A DNA stretch of 37,664 bases from contig JACZRQ010000014.1 of NCBI GenBank assembly GCA_022574655.1, forward strand, positions 1 through 37,664, read 5' to 3'. Shown here one piece after another: positions 1-7,596 of this stretch (position 1 is the first letter of the stretch; each line of letters opens with the position of its first letter). Under the pieces are notes generated by a model that ran no database searches, was not told the origin of the DNA, and saw only the letters and a list, made by a program, of their open reading frames with translations. The DNA is from Chloroflexota bacterium (GTDB taxonomy: Bacteria > Chloroflexota > Dehalococcoidia > SM23-28-2 > RBG-16-64-32). The translations under genes were made by a program, and so were the position numbers.

Positions 1-267
1 GACGCGGTGGATCATTTCGACTACGGCGGACGGAAGAACACCGTGGGTATTGTGCTCACCGGTGACTGCAGAGGGTGACAGGGCCGCTTTGCGATCGATG
101 CACAGGGTACACGTCCACGCTTTGCGCACCTCGGCGGCAATCGCGACCCGCTCGGCCCCCGTCCACCAGGTACCTGGCTCAGCCAGGTTTTGCCACAACT
201 TTTCATGCGCCTCGATAAGATCGGCTCGCACTGTGGTTCCAGCGCTGGCATACGAAATAGTTGTCAT
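1..267 (-). CDS. Alkylhydroperoxidase-related (seleno)protein, N-terminal part, cut by window edge
   Basis: The frame is open from an ATG at 267 to the window edge (89 codons). It begins MTTISYASAG and contains the stretches GTWWTGAERVAIAAEVRKA and LCIDRKAALSP, ending VEMIHRV. From family knowledge this matches the N-terminal third of the alkylhydroperoxidase-related (seleno)proteins, before the part that starts ITTDPGRLS. That next part appears in the gene just upstream on the same strand. A good ribosome site (GGGAGGGAG) lies about 6 bases before the ATG. The CxxC/CxxU active site would lie beyond the window, so it cannot be seen whether this copy uses selenocysteine. The role is inferred: thiol- or selenol-based peroxide reduction in the cytoplasm. 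Confidence 0.7.
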   Translation of the reverse strand, partial: MTTISYASAGTTVRADLIEAHEKLWQNLAEPGTWWTGAERVAIAAEVRKAWTCTLCIDRKAALSPSAVTGEHNTHGVLPSAVVEMIHRV

Positions 268-366
268 GAGACTCCCTCCCTTTCTGTCGGCCCTACGCCG
301 ATATAAAAAGTCGCCGCGCGATTGCTCACACTGCAAAACCCTTCTGGCCGGAACACCTCGACGTCA

Positions 367-2079
367 TCAAAGAGTTCCCGGAGTTCCGGCGACCCCTAGC
401 GTATTCCGCGCGGAAGCAAAGTTGTGGAGACCGAGGTCTTCACGGACATCATTCGTGGCCTCGACCACAAAGTCATCCAGCGGAACTCCGGCAGCATCGG
501 CGATGCGGTCCATCTGCATGAATCCGCCGATTACAGCGGCGGCATCGACCAGTGCGGCTGGGCCGAGTTCTGTGACGATAGCGTTTCGGACCGTGTCGAG
601 CTTCGCGTCATCCGTGCCTAGTACGGCTTCGGCAAACGTATTCAGCAGGGCGCCGTGAGGGACGCCGTTCTCTGTGTTAGCATTCACGGCTGCATGTAGA
701 TCAATTTCACTTGTTGGGCTGCTCCCCCGGAGCTGCATCACATGGGCAGCCGTTCAATAGAAGCACTGATTGAGTGCGGAGACGCGCGCCGCTAAGAGTT
801 CGATCTGGGCGCGGCTAATAGCCCGTCCGCCGTTACTCGTCGGATCCATGGTTTGGGCGAATTCCATGTAGTGCGTCACTATAAGAGTATGGATACTGGC
901 GCGTACTTCGTCTGGGACCAGACTCATTGCCCGCAGGACATTAGGAGCAGGCTGGCCCCAGTAGATATCAGCATCGGGGCCGGTTTCTTGCCCGCTGGGA
1001 ATCATCGGCACCCAGGCAGCGTCCATCTGGGCCTGCGGCGGCCGCCGACGGGACGGTTCGCCTGGAATGGGGGTCGGTAATGGATGCGGTGGAATCCCCA
1101 GGCCGCGACAAAACGAATCGATACTGACCGTGCGCACGACAACGCCGAGTGCTTCAATATAGTGCGTATCTTCCACGCCAGCGGCTAAGAGTCGCTCATA
1201 CCAGTCCTTACTCAGCCGGCCCGGATCGGTGGTGATGCGGTTTTTTGGATGCAGTGGATTGGAACGGAACGCCGTTGCCGGTGGTAATACCGCGGTTTCC
1301 TGGAGAATGAACACACCGAACCCGGCGCCAATGATGGCCCCCCAGGCCCCGCCGACGGCCAGGCTGTCGGAGGCGGCAGTGCGCGAAAAGTTCCCCTGTG
1401 CCAAGAGATCGCGATTTCCTGCGACCACGTACCAGGGATAGTCCAGCCCCTCCGAAACGAACGCCGCTTGGGCATCGGTGAGCAGCGTCGGATACTCATC
1501 CAGCACGGTCTCTTCTTGCACGCCATCGTAGCCGACCGCGCCCGTATCCGGCGTTACCGGTCTTCCGTCCATCAGGTCGATGAACCAACGCTGTTCGTTG
1601 AACTGTGCATTGTCCGCCGCGTTTCCGGTGTGAATCGCGAAATCGACCGGCCGGCCAGTGACTGGACTGCGGTTCGCCTCGTTAGCCGCGCGTAGAACTC
1701 CTGCCGCCGCCTGCAGACTCAGCGTCTCGTGAGGACGAAACGCGCTCGCCGTAACAGGAACCGGACACGATTCCAGCCATTCGCTTCGCAGCGGTGACTC
1801 TTCGTCAACCAGCCGAAAGTCCGCCAAATGATGGAACACGACCAGCGATCGGCGATTCGACGCCCGGTCGGCGCCCGCCGCCTCCAACTCCGTTCGAACG
1901 ACGTGCGGCTCTCCGGGGCCCAACAAGAACGAGCCGTCTGGCTGCAAAACGATCGTCTGCTCCAGAGTCGTCGGCACCGCAGGCTCAGCGTCGTCCCCAC
2001 CGCCGCCGCAGGCCCCAGCGATAAGCACACACAAGCAACCCGCCACGACGAGCCTCAGTAACCTCGCTGAGCCTCTCAC
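367..2079 (-). CDS. Fused lipoprotein: degenerate metallophosphoesterase domain + AhpD-like selenoprotein (TGA = Sec)
   Basis: Read through one in-frame TGA (754-756), this gives about 570 residues. Residues 1-24 form a lipoprotein signal (LIAGAC, C24) followed by GGGGDD. Residues ~79-230 resemble TIGR03767-type metallophosphoesterases (FRPHETLSLQ, DNAQFNEQRWFIDLMDG, PWYVVAGNRD). Metal ligands look damaged: LSDxH is LAD-F-R (D87, R89), TGD is TGN153 and GNHD is GNRD (R223). From ~281 (RITTDPGRLSKDWYERLL) it is alkylhydroperoxidase-related, reaching the AhpD site C439-F-Y-U442-T-A-A-H446. After the TGA the same frame continues with normal family sequence (VDAAAVIGGF, DVREDLGL) to a TGA stop at 367. 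GTG 2079 was chosen because it directly precedes the signal peptide; the frame is open back to 2265. Without recoding this would be two ORFs (754-2079 and 367-741). The AhpD half likely reduces peroxides; the phosphoesterase half is probably inactive. Confidence 0.8.
721..733 (-). promoter_or_regulatory. Candidate bacterial SECIS hairpin for the TGA at 754-756
   Basis: On the minus strand GCTCC-GGG-GGAGC forms a 5-bp stem with a GGG loop. The loop begins 25 nt after the TGA. The bSECIS consensus asks for a 4-16 bp stem, a 3-14 nt loop with G in its first two positions, and 16-37 nt from UGA to the loop; this hairpin meets all of these. A competing longer stem, GGCTGC with GCAGCC (3-8 and 32-37 nt after the TGA), is also possible. 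Function is inferred. Confidence 0.6.
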
Positions 2080-2081
2080 TC

Positions 2082-2111
2082 TTGACAACCTGCTCCCGTC
2101 GAACCTAGAGT
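2082..2111 (+). promoter_or_regulatory. Sigma-70-type promoter of the DinB-like gene
   Basis: TTGACA (2082-2087) and TAGAGT (2106-2111) are separated by 18 bp, about 32 bp before the DinB-like ATG. It overlaps the N-terminal codons proposed for the divergent lipoprotein gene, so the two may interfere. Confidence 0.55.
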
Positions 2112-2143
2112 GGCGACGCGGGTCCCGAAAGGAGTCACGAATC

Positions 2144-2665
2144 ATGTCCACTATCGATTTCATTCGCTCCAGTCTCAGACAGATGCACTCCTCGTTCGAC
2201 GATTCGGTCGCCGATCTCTCGTCGGACCAGCTCCACTGGCGTGCCAACGAACACGGCTGCGCCATCGCCTTTGCACTTTGGCATTACGTGCGAACTGAAG
2301 ACAACATCATCCAGTTCGTCCTACAGCGCAAGCCTACTACCTGGATAGATGGAGGCTGGCACGATAGGTTCGGGCTCCCCAAGAACGCCCAAGGTACCGG
2401 CATGTCTCAAGAGGACGCCCAAGCGGTTCGCCTCGATCCCAAGGAAGACTTCCAGCACTATATGCGAGATGTCTGGCAGGCGACGGACTCCTTCCTCGCC
2501 GACAAGGACGACGACTTCCTGCAAGAGCGGATCACCGTCAAGCCGCTCGGTGAGATGGCGATCGAGCGCGCCATCGGTAACATGTGCCTCACCCATGGCT
2601 TCACCCACCTCGGAGAGATCCAGCACATCCGTGGGCTTCTCGGACTTAAGGGCATGGCTTACTAG
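2144..2665 (+). CDS. DinB-family (DUF664-like) four-helix protein
   Basis: This 173-aa protein has the DinB/YfiT-like four-helix pattern. Histidines that could form the metal site sit in ALWHYVRTEDN (about residue 47) and in THGFTHLGEIQHIRG near the C-terminus. Family members are metal-dependent thiol transferases or damage-inducible proteins of mostly unknown substrate. Start ATG 2144 is supported by AAAGGAG about 8 bases upstream and by the promoter at 2082-2111. It is monocistronic and divergent from the fused selenoprotein gene. The substrate cannot be told from sequence. Confidence 0.75.
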   Translation: MSTIDFIRSSLRQMHSSFDDSVADLSSDQLHWRANEHGCAIAFALWHYVRTEDNIIQFVLQRKPTTWIDGGWHDRFGLPKNAQGTGMSQEDAQAVRLDPKEDFQHYMRDVWQATDSFLADKDDDFLQERITVKPLGEMAIERAIGNMCLTHGFTHLGEIQHIRGLLGLKGMAY

Positions 2666-2703
2666 CGACACTCACGACCGCACGCAACACAGTCGGCTAG
2701 CAG

Positions 2704-3054
2704 CTACCCTTGGACGCCCCCCTGCATGAAGATTCCATTATGGATCATAAAGCTCCGAATCGTGTTCCCGGCCCGGCCTCGAACCTGACGTCCAGCGTCG
2801 ATTGAATTTTGGAATTCGTCGATCTTCTCCGTATAGATTCGCCGCGCCTTAATTCGGATGCGCTTGCCACCGTCCACTTCTCGCGAGCATTCGGCCACGA
2901 TCGCGTCCGGGTCCTTCTCGACCAGTCCGCAGAAATCAGACAACAAGCCGAGCTTCGATTCCTTATTGGATGGTTCCTCGCCCCACTGCTCGCGTAGACC
3001 GTCAAACCACGTCTGTACGGCCGCGTATTCTTCGATTGGTTTGGCCAGATCCAA
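2704..3054 (-). CDS. Small protein resembling the core-binding (SAM-like) domain of tyrosine recombinases
   Basis: The 116-aa product is helical and basic in the middle (GKRIRIKARRIYTEKIDEF), with a TIRSFMIHNGIFMQG segment. This resembles the DNA-binding N-terminal domain of phage-type integrases, in which short helices precede a catalytic domain. No catalytic R-H-R-Y domain follows; the reading frame ends at TAG 2704 and the next gene is convergent. The start is TTG at 3054, chosen because GGAG lies at the right distance across the stop of the nitroreductase gene, only 4 bases upstream. It could be an integrase remnant or a stand-alone DNA-binding protein. The assignment is by pattern only. 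Confidence 0.45.
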   Translation of the reverse strand: MDLAKPIEEYAAVQTWFDGLREQWGEEPSNKESKLGLLSDFCGLVEKDPDAIVAECSREVDGGKRIRIKARRIYTEKIDEFQNSIDAGRQVRGRAGNTIRSFMIHNGIFMQGGVQG

Positions 3055-3058
3055 GTGC

Positions 3059-3844
3059 CTACTCCGGCAACCCCAATCGATCGATCAGCTTCCTGATCTC
3101 CTCCTTGCGGCCGGGCAACGGCGCCGGCGCTTGTATCATCTTCGCTTCCTTAAGACGCTCAACCACAGCCGGATCGCGTCTGAACGGCGTGTTCGCATCT
3201 CCTTCGAAGTAAAGTTCCTCGAATGGCGGGCGCGGCCTTTGGCCCCCGGCCTCCCACGACTCCGCCGGATAACCCAACAGCATCACCCAGATCGAGACCC
3301 AGTCATCCGGAGCACCAAGCACCTGCTTCGTCAGCATCGGGTTCGGCGTATTCAAGCACGCACCCAGCCCCTCATCAAACGCCGTCAGGAGCGCCTGGTG
3401 CGCCGCGCCGCCACAGTCTGCCACCGCGGCTGCCAAATAGCCCTCGCGATTCTTCGTCATCGGCTCTAGGATCTGCGGATAGACGAAATCATCCACGAAT
3501 TTATGCGACCAGCCGTGGCTGGGAGCCAGCGCGCCAACGTCAATCAACTCCTTCAGAGGTCCACCCTTATTCCGCGTAACGGTTCCCAGATCGCAGAAGA
3601 AGTAGATATGAACAGGTGCCAAATCCAGCGTCAGCGCCGCTACAGGAGTCTTTAGCTGATTCAGTTTCTCCTCTGGCAGGTTGTCCCGTTCGACTACTAT
3701 CGCCCGAAGCCATTGCGCGTTCACCGCGCAAGACGCCAGACGCGCCGCCTCGAGAATCGTCTGAATCTTCTCGCGCTCGACAGGCTTATCCGGCTCGAAA
3801 AAGCGAATCGAGCGTCTGCGCCCTACCACCTCTTTGAACTCCAT
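3059..3844 (-). CDS. Nitroreductase-family FMN-dependent oxidoreductase
   Basis: The product (261 aa from ATG 3844) has the nitroreductase signature. An N-terminal RRSIRFFEPDKPVEREKI segment supplies the Arg-Ser-Ile-Arg contacts to the FMN phosphate. It is followed by EAARLAS, and a C-terminal LLGYPAESW segment supplies the usual G-Y-P near the flavin. Family members reduce nitro groups, quinones or dehalogenation substrates with NAD(P)H; the substrate is unknown here. ATG 3844 is preferred to the GTG at 3856 because AAAGG lies about 10 bases before it. It has its own promoter at 3879-3907 and is followed 4 bases later by the small integrase-like gene, probably on one transcript. Confidence 0.8.
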   Translation of the reverse strand: MEFKEVVGRRRSIRFFEPDKPVEREKIQTILEAARLASCAVNAQWLRAIVVERDNLPEEKLNQLKTPVAALTLDLAPVHIYFFCDLGTVTRNKGGPLKELIDVGALAPSHGWSHKFVDDFVYPQILEPMTKNREGYLAAAVADCGGAAHQALLTAFDEGLGACLNTPNPMLTKQVLGAPDDWVSIWVMLLGYPAESWEAGGQRPRPPFEELYFEGDANTPFRRDPAVVERLKEAKMIQAPAPLPGRKEEIRKLIDRLGLPE

Positions 3845-3878
3845 GATCGCAGCCACCTTTCTCCCAGAGTCGGCCCAA

Positions 3879-3907
3879 TTAATAGGCCAGCGTCAATCCT
3901 ATGTCAA
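3879..3907 (-). promoter_or_regulatory. Sigma-70-type promoter of the nitroreductase gene
   Basis: On the minus strand TTGACA (3902-3907) and TATTAA (3879-3884) are 17 bp apart, about 35 bases before ATG 3844. It is divergent from the ECF sigma promoter at 3981-4009. Confidence 0.6.
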
Positions 3908-3944
3908 ATGAAAAATGGCCGATTCATTACCGAGTATCAATAAC

Positions 3945-3958
3945 GGAATATTAATTCT
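3945..3958 (+). promoter_or_regulatory. Upstream half-matching copy of the ECF-promoter palindrome
   Basis: GGAATATTAATTCT resembles the perfect palindrome at 3986-3999. Both are preceded by AC, and their starts are 41 bp apart, close to four helical turns. This spacing fits a second binding site for the same regulator. It lies between the divergent nitroreductase and sigma-factor promoters. Confidence 0.35.
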
Positions 3959-3980
3959 CTAAAATTTAGTGCAGAATGTC

Positions 3981-4009
3981 TTGACGGAATTATAATTCCC
4001 GTTTACAAT
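3981..4009 (+). promoter_or_regulatory. Promoter of the ECF sigma gene with operator in the spacer
   Basis: TTGACG (3981-3986) and TACAAT (4004-4009) are 17 bp apart. The perfect 14-bp palindrome GGAATTATAATTCC (3986-3999) fills most of the spacer, where a bound protein would block RNA polymerase. The predicted leader to ATG 4117 is about 100 nt. Confidence 0.65.
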
Positions 4010-4116
4010 GACCCCACTGAGATCACGAATGCCGCTACGATCTCTGCCGCACCCGAGCGGCAACCGGATTTCAGAAGAACAAGAATCGTGTTTTGGAAGC
4101 CCAAGGGGAGGGGTCC

Positions 4117-4707
4117 ATGATTCGGTCTACCGCCGTACTGACCGATGAGAACGGACTGATCGACCGCGCTGCAGGGGGGGACCGCGAGGCGTTCGGCATT
4201 CTCTACGAGCGCAATTCATTGAGGGTGTTCAGGCACGCCTATTTCCTCACTGGAGACTCCGCGCTCGCCGAAGACATCACCGCCCAGACTTTCCTCAAAG
4301 CTCTGGAAGCTATCCATCGCTACGAACACCGGGGGATTGCGTTCAGATCGTGGTTGCTTCGCATCGCCTGCAACCTTGTCATCAACTATCGCAAATCATC
4401 CAAGAACAACGGTCACTCCTCTCTTCCTGATACCCTCGAGGCGCCGAGCACGTTTTACTCTCCCGAAGCCTCCGCTCAGATGAAGGCGGATGGCGAGCTG
4501 GTATGGGGCCAAGTACGAAAACTCTCTCCAGAACAGCGTCAGATCGTCGTCCTGCGCTTCTTGGACGACCTCAGCTACGCCGACATCGCGGATCTACTCG
4601 GCAAGAGCGTCGGCGCCGTGCGCATACTGCAGTTCCGTGCTCTGCGGAACCTGCGGACCCTCATCCAGGAAGACCTCAACCACACCTTTAACCTCCGCGT
4701 CGGTTGA
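4117..4707 (+). CDS. ECF-type RNA polymerase sigma factor (sigma-70 family)
   Basis: The 196-aa product has a sigma-2 domain (residues ~15-80: ERNSLRVFRHAYFLTGD, DITAQTFLKAL, FRSWLLRIACNLVINYRK) and a sigma-4 domain (~125-185: LSPEQRQIVVLRFLDDLSYADIADLLGKSVGAVRILQFRALRNL) with a helix-turn-helix. ATG 4117 is chosen over an upstream TTG at 4093 because AGGGGAGGGG lies directly before it. No anti-sigma factor gene is adjacent; gap follows on the same strand. Control is probably at its own promoter through the palindrome at 3986-3999. Target genes are unknown. Confidence 0.88.
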   Translation: MIRSTAVLTDENGLIDRAAGGDREAFGILYERNSLRVFRHAYFLTGDSALAEDITAQTFLKALEAIHRYEHRGIAFRSWLLRIACNLVINYRKSSKNNGHSSLPDTLEAPSTFYSPEASAQMKADGELVWGQVRKLSPEQRQIVVLRFLDDLSYADIADLLGKSVGAVRILQFRALRNLRTLIQEDLNHTFNLRVG

Positions 4708-4777
4708 GCGCTCCCTCCACCTCCACGTTCGACTAAGAGGCGCCTGTTCCTGTCTGCGTTTCCATCGCAACCCGCGA

Positions 4778-4783
4778 TATACT
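4778..4783 (+). promoter_or_regulatory. -10 element upstream of gap
   Basis: TATACT lies 39 bases before the gap ATG, with no good -35 at 16-18 bp. A strong ribosome site (AGGAAGGAG) follows at about 4803-4811. Confidence 0.35.
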
Positions 4784-4821
4784 GTGGCCGTACCTCTCGC
4801 TCAGGAAGGAGTCCGCCTCGA

Positions 4822-5838
4822 ATGCCAACCAAGATCGGTATCAACGGCTTTGGCCGCATCGGCAGACAAGTCTATAAGGCCATCCACGATCTTCATCCCG
4901 AGAAGCTCGACGTCGTCGCCGTCAACGACCTCACGGATCCCGCGACGAACGCCCATCTCCTCAAGTACGACAGCACCTACGGGACGTTCCCCGGCGATAT
5001 CTCCGCCTCTGATAACACGATCACCGTTAACGGCAGCACCATCAAAGTCATCGCAGAGCGAGACCCGGGAGCGATTCCCTGGAAGGACCTGGGCGTAGAG
5101 ATAGTTGTGGAGTCCACTGGCCTTTTCACCACCGCAGACAAGGCCCGCGCGCACGTCGATGGCGGCGGCGCCAAGAAAGTCGTCATCAGCGCGCCGGCGA
5201 AGGGCGAGGACCTAACAGTGGTCCTCGGCGTCAACCACGGCGAGTACGATCCGGCCAAGCACGTCGTGATATCCAACGCTTCCTGCACGACGAACTGCAT
5301 AGCACCGGTCGTCAAGGTTCTGCACGACGCGTTCGGCATTGAGAAGGGCTTCATGACCACCATCCACTCCTACACCAACGACCAGGTTATCCTCGATACC
5401 GTTCACACAGACCTCCGGCGCGCGCGCTCCGCCGGGCTCAACATCATTCCCACTACCACCGGCGCCGCCCGCGCAGTCACGCTCGTCATGCCTGAGCTCA
5501 AGGGGCGAATCGACGGCATGGCATTCCGCGTACCCACACCAACGGTCTCCATCGTCGACTTCGTGGCCACCGTACAGAAGTCTACCTCGGTTGAGGCCGT
5601 CAACGAGGCTTTCCGGGATGCCGCCTCTGAGTCGCTTCGCGGCATCCTCGGCTACAGCGAGGAGCCTCTCGTCTCGTCAGACTACAGAGGCGACCAGCGC
5701 AGCTCGATCTTCGACGCCCTGAGCACCAGCGTACTCGACGGCAATCTCGTCAAGGCGATCTCCTGGTACGACAATGAAGCCGGATATGCCGCCCGCGTCG
5801 CTGACCTCTGCGCGATGATGGTGGATAGGGGACTGTAG
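4822..5838 (+). CDS. gap: Glyceraldehyde-3-phosphate dehydrogenase (NAD-type), type I
   Basis: This 338-aa enzyme of glycolysis/gluconeogenesis converts glyceraldehyde 3-phosphate, NAD+ and phosphate to 1,3-bisphosphoglycerate in the cytoplasm. The Rossmann motif [10 protein letters not shown] is at residues 6-15. D36 after VAVN favours NAD+ over NADP+. The catalytic Cys155 lies in SNASCTTNC and His182 in TIHSYTNDQ. The C-terminal [13 protein letters not shown] is typical. Length is normal. The redoxin lipoprotein gene starts 13 bases after its stop, so the two may be cotranscribed. Confidence 0.97.
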   Translation: MPTKIGINGFGRIGRQVYKAIHDLHPEKLDVVAVNDLTDPATNAHLLKYDSTYGTFPGDISASDNTITVNGSTIKVIAERDPGAIPWKDLGVEIVVESTGLFTTADKARAHVDGGGAKKVVISAPAKGEDLTVVLGVNHGEYDPAKHVVISNASCTTNCIAPVVKVLHDAFGIEKGFMTTIHSYTNDQVILDTVHTDLRRARSAGLNIIPTTTGAARAVTLVMPELKGRIDGMAFRVPTPTVSIVDFVATVQKSTSVEAVNEAFRDAASESLRGILGYSEEPLVSSDYRGDQRSSIFDALSTSVLDGNLVKAISWYDNEAGYAARVADLCAMMVDRGL

Positions 5839-5850
5839 AGCAACAACGTT

Positions 5851-6819
5851 ATGTCCGTCGCCCCCCTTAGGCTCCCGCTCCTTCTCCCACTATCCGTGGG
5901 CGTCCTAGTGCTCATCGCCGCCGCATGCGGCGGCGGAAACGATGACGACCGCACGATCCTCACGCCGGTCTCGGGCCCGTTCATCCCCCAGGTAATCTCG
6001 TCAGACATCGCCGTTGGCGAAAACCGCTTCGTCGTTGCTCTGCTAGACCAAGACCAGCTGCCGATCGCGGGAGCGCAACTTCGCGCCGAATTCGTAAGGG
6101 ATGAAGACGGCAGCAGCACCGTCGTCGCTGAAACCGATCTGACGGCAATCACTATACTGCGCTCGTCCACTCACCTGCATGACGACGGCGAACAGCACCT
6201 CCACGAGGCGGGCGAACTCGGCGTCTACGTGGCGACCGTCGAATTCGACGTCGCAGGCCAATGGCAGGTTTTTACATCCGGCACCGTCGGCGGCGAACAG
6301 ATGGAGCCAACGCCCTTCCTCTTCGAGGTACGCGAGACCCCGCTCTCGCCGGCGATTGGCGCTCCCGCTCCTCAGTCAGTGCAGTTGATCATCGACGACG
6401 TTGATGACATCACTGAGATCGACACCTCGCTGATCCCGAACGAGGGCATGCACAACCTGACGATCGCCGATGCCGTCACCTCCGGTAGACCTACGGTGAT
6501 CACGTTCGCGACGCCAGCCTTTTGCACGAGCCAGATCTGCGGGCCGACGAAGGAAATCGTCGACGCCCTCTTCACCCAGTACAGCGATTCCGTCAACTTC
6601 ATCCACGTCGAGCCCTACGATGTCGAACGCGTTCGCGCCGGCGATTGCCAGCCAGGCCTTGGAGCGTGCCTAGTAGAGTTCCTCGACACAGAGTGGGGTC
6701 TGCTCTCCGAGCCGTGGGTCTTCACCGTAGACGCGGCAGGCAACATCGCCGGTAAGTTCGAAGGCGTTGTCGGGGAGACCGAGCTGAACGAGCACCTCCA
6801 GGAACTGATCGCCGGTTAG
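5851..6819 (+). CDS. Lipoprotein with C-terminal thioredoxin-like domain
   Basis: The 322-aa product starts with a lipoprotein signal ending LIAAAC (C26) followed by GGGNDDD. Residues ~45-160 look like an all-beta carrier domain (FVVALLDQDQLPIAGAQLRA, GVYVATVEFDVAGQWQV) with a His-rich HLHDDGEQHLHEAG stretch that could bind metal. Residues ~190-320 are redoxin-like: PTVITFATPAFCTSQICGP carries two cysteines in a C-x4-C spacing, not the usual CxxC, and the domain ends WVFTVDAAGNIAGKFEGVVG. It is expected on the outer face of the membrane. It converges on a cupredoxin 5 bases away, so a joint role in copper or redox handling is possible. Confidence 0.75.
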   Translation: MSVAPLRLPLLLPLSVGVLVLIAAACGGGNDDDRTILTPVSGPFIPQVISSDIAVGENRFVVALLDQDQLPIAGAQLRAEFVRDEDGSSTVVAETDLTAITILRSSTHLHDDGEQHLHEAGELGVYVATVEFDVAGQWQVFTSGTVGGEQMEPTPFLFEVRETPLSPAIGAPAPQSVQLIIDDVDDITEIDTSLIPNEGMHNLTIADAVTSGRPTVITFATPAFCTSQICGPTKEIVDALFTQYSDSVNFIHVEPYDVERVRAGDCQPGLGACLVEFLDTEWGLLSEPWVFTVDAAGNIAGKFEGVVGETELNEHLQELIAG

Positions 6820-6824
6820 ACCTC

Positions 6825-7472
6825 CTACTGAATCGTCAGCTCGCCGGTCTGGACCACCGGGTGAATGATGCACCTGAAGAAGTACGTCCCCGGCTCCTCA
6901 ATCATCACGACCACGGAACCCCGCTCACCGACGCTAATCAGCTCCGGGTCCGTCGACCAGTCGTCGGAGGTGCCATACTCACCGTCTAAGCCCGCGATGG
7001 CCAGATTGTGAGACAGGGAACCGGTGTTCGTCACCACGATCTCGAACGCCTCGCCGACAGGTCCCGTAATGTTGTTGGGGAAGAAGAACGCATTTACCTC
7101 CCTACCTCCGGCCTCAACCTCAATCGTCTGCGCTATCGAAAGCCCTTCAACCCTTGGATCGGGCGTCATTTCGACTTTCGGCGCCGTCACTCCCGAAGAG
7201 CCGCTTGTCAGCACGAGCACCACGATCGCGATGACGCCGCCGATCGCTACTGGCGCGGCCAGAAACCAAGCGTTGATCCGGAAGCGGGGTCCGGCCCTCT
7301 TTTGCCGCTTCTTCGGCACCCGCCTTCGCAGCACCTCTTGTACCGGCTCAGGAGGCGAGTCGTCCTCCTCCGCGACGTCCTCCGCCACACGCTCGCCGAC
7401 AGTAGCACTCTCTTCCTCCCGCCGCTTGCGGAGACGTCTCGTATCTCTCCTCTTCTTCCCTTTGCTAGCCAT
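6825..7472 (-). CDS. Membrane-anchored cupredoxin-domain protein
   Basis: The 215-aa product has a very basic, charged N-terminus (MASKGKKRRDTRRLRKRREEE), one membrane helix (AWFLAAPVAIGGVIAIVVLVL) and an external cupredoxin domain. Type 1 copper ligands are visible: His in TGSLSHNLAI, and Cys and His in YFFRCIIHPVV. The axial position after the last His is V-V where the family usually has M or Q, so the copper site would be axial-weak. ATG 7472 has AGAGGTGG just upstream. The gene is convergent with the redoxin lipoprotein and divergent from ffh. It likely carries electrons or copper outside the cell membrane. Confidence 0.8.
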   Translation of the reverse strand: MASKGKKRRDTRRLRKRREEESATVGERVAEDVAEEDDSPPEPVQEVLRRRVPKKRQKRAGPRFRINAWFLAAPVAIGGVIAIVVLVLTSGSSGVTAPKVEMTPDPRVEGLSIAQTIEVEAGGREVNAFFFPNNITGPVGEAFEIVVTNTGSLSHNLAIAGLDGEYGTSDDWSTDPELISVGERGSVVVMIEEPGTYFFRCIIHPVVQTGELTIQ

Positions 7473-7524
7473 ACCACCTCTTTGTGTGAATCCGTAGGTC
7501 TACACATCATCTCACGCCCGCTCA

Positions 7525-7571
7525 GACGCCCCTATAGGCCGTTCGTCTTATTCTTGACGCCCCAATAGGCC
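7525..7571. repeat. Direct repeat flanking and inside the ffh promoter
   Basis: GACGCCCCTATAGGCC (7525-7540) and GACGCCCCAATAGGCC (7556-7571) match at 15 of 16 positions and are exactly 31 bp apart (three helical turns). The second copy occupies most of the ffh promoter spacer. It may be a regulator site for ffh, for the divergent cupredoxin gene, or for both. Confidence 0.5.
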
Positions 7572-7582
7572 ACGCTTACAAT
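7554..7582 (+). promoter_or_regulatory. Promoter of ffh; near-leaderless transcript
   Basis: TTGACG (7554-7559) and TACAAT (7577-7582) are 17 bp apart, the same hexamers as in the ECF promoter. Transcription should start near 7589, leaving only about 7-8 nt before ATG 7597. No Shine-Dalgarno sequence is present. Confidence 0.7.
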
Positions 7583-7596
7583 CGTCTCCTGTAGAT

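Noticed and set aside
50-658. Plus-strand frame (202 aa) at the window start
   Set aside because: It runs antisense to the AhpD-related genes and has no recognisable domain or ribosome site.
754-756. TGA as a nonsense mutation making a pseudogene
   Set aside because: The codon falls exactly at a redox position used by Cys/Sec in this family, the downstream frame is intact family sequence, and a hairpin follows at the right distance. It is not excluded without sel genes.
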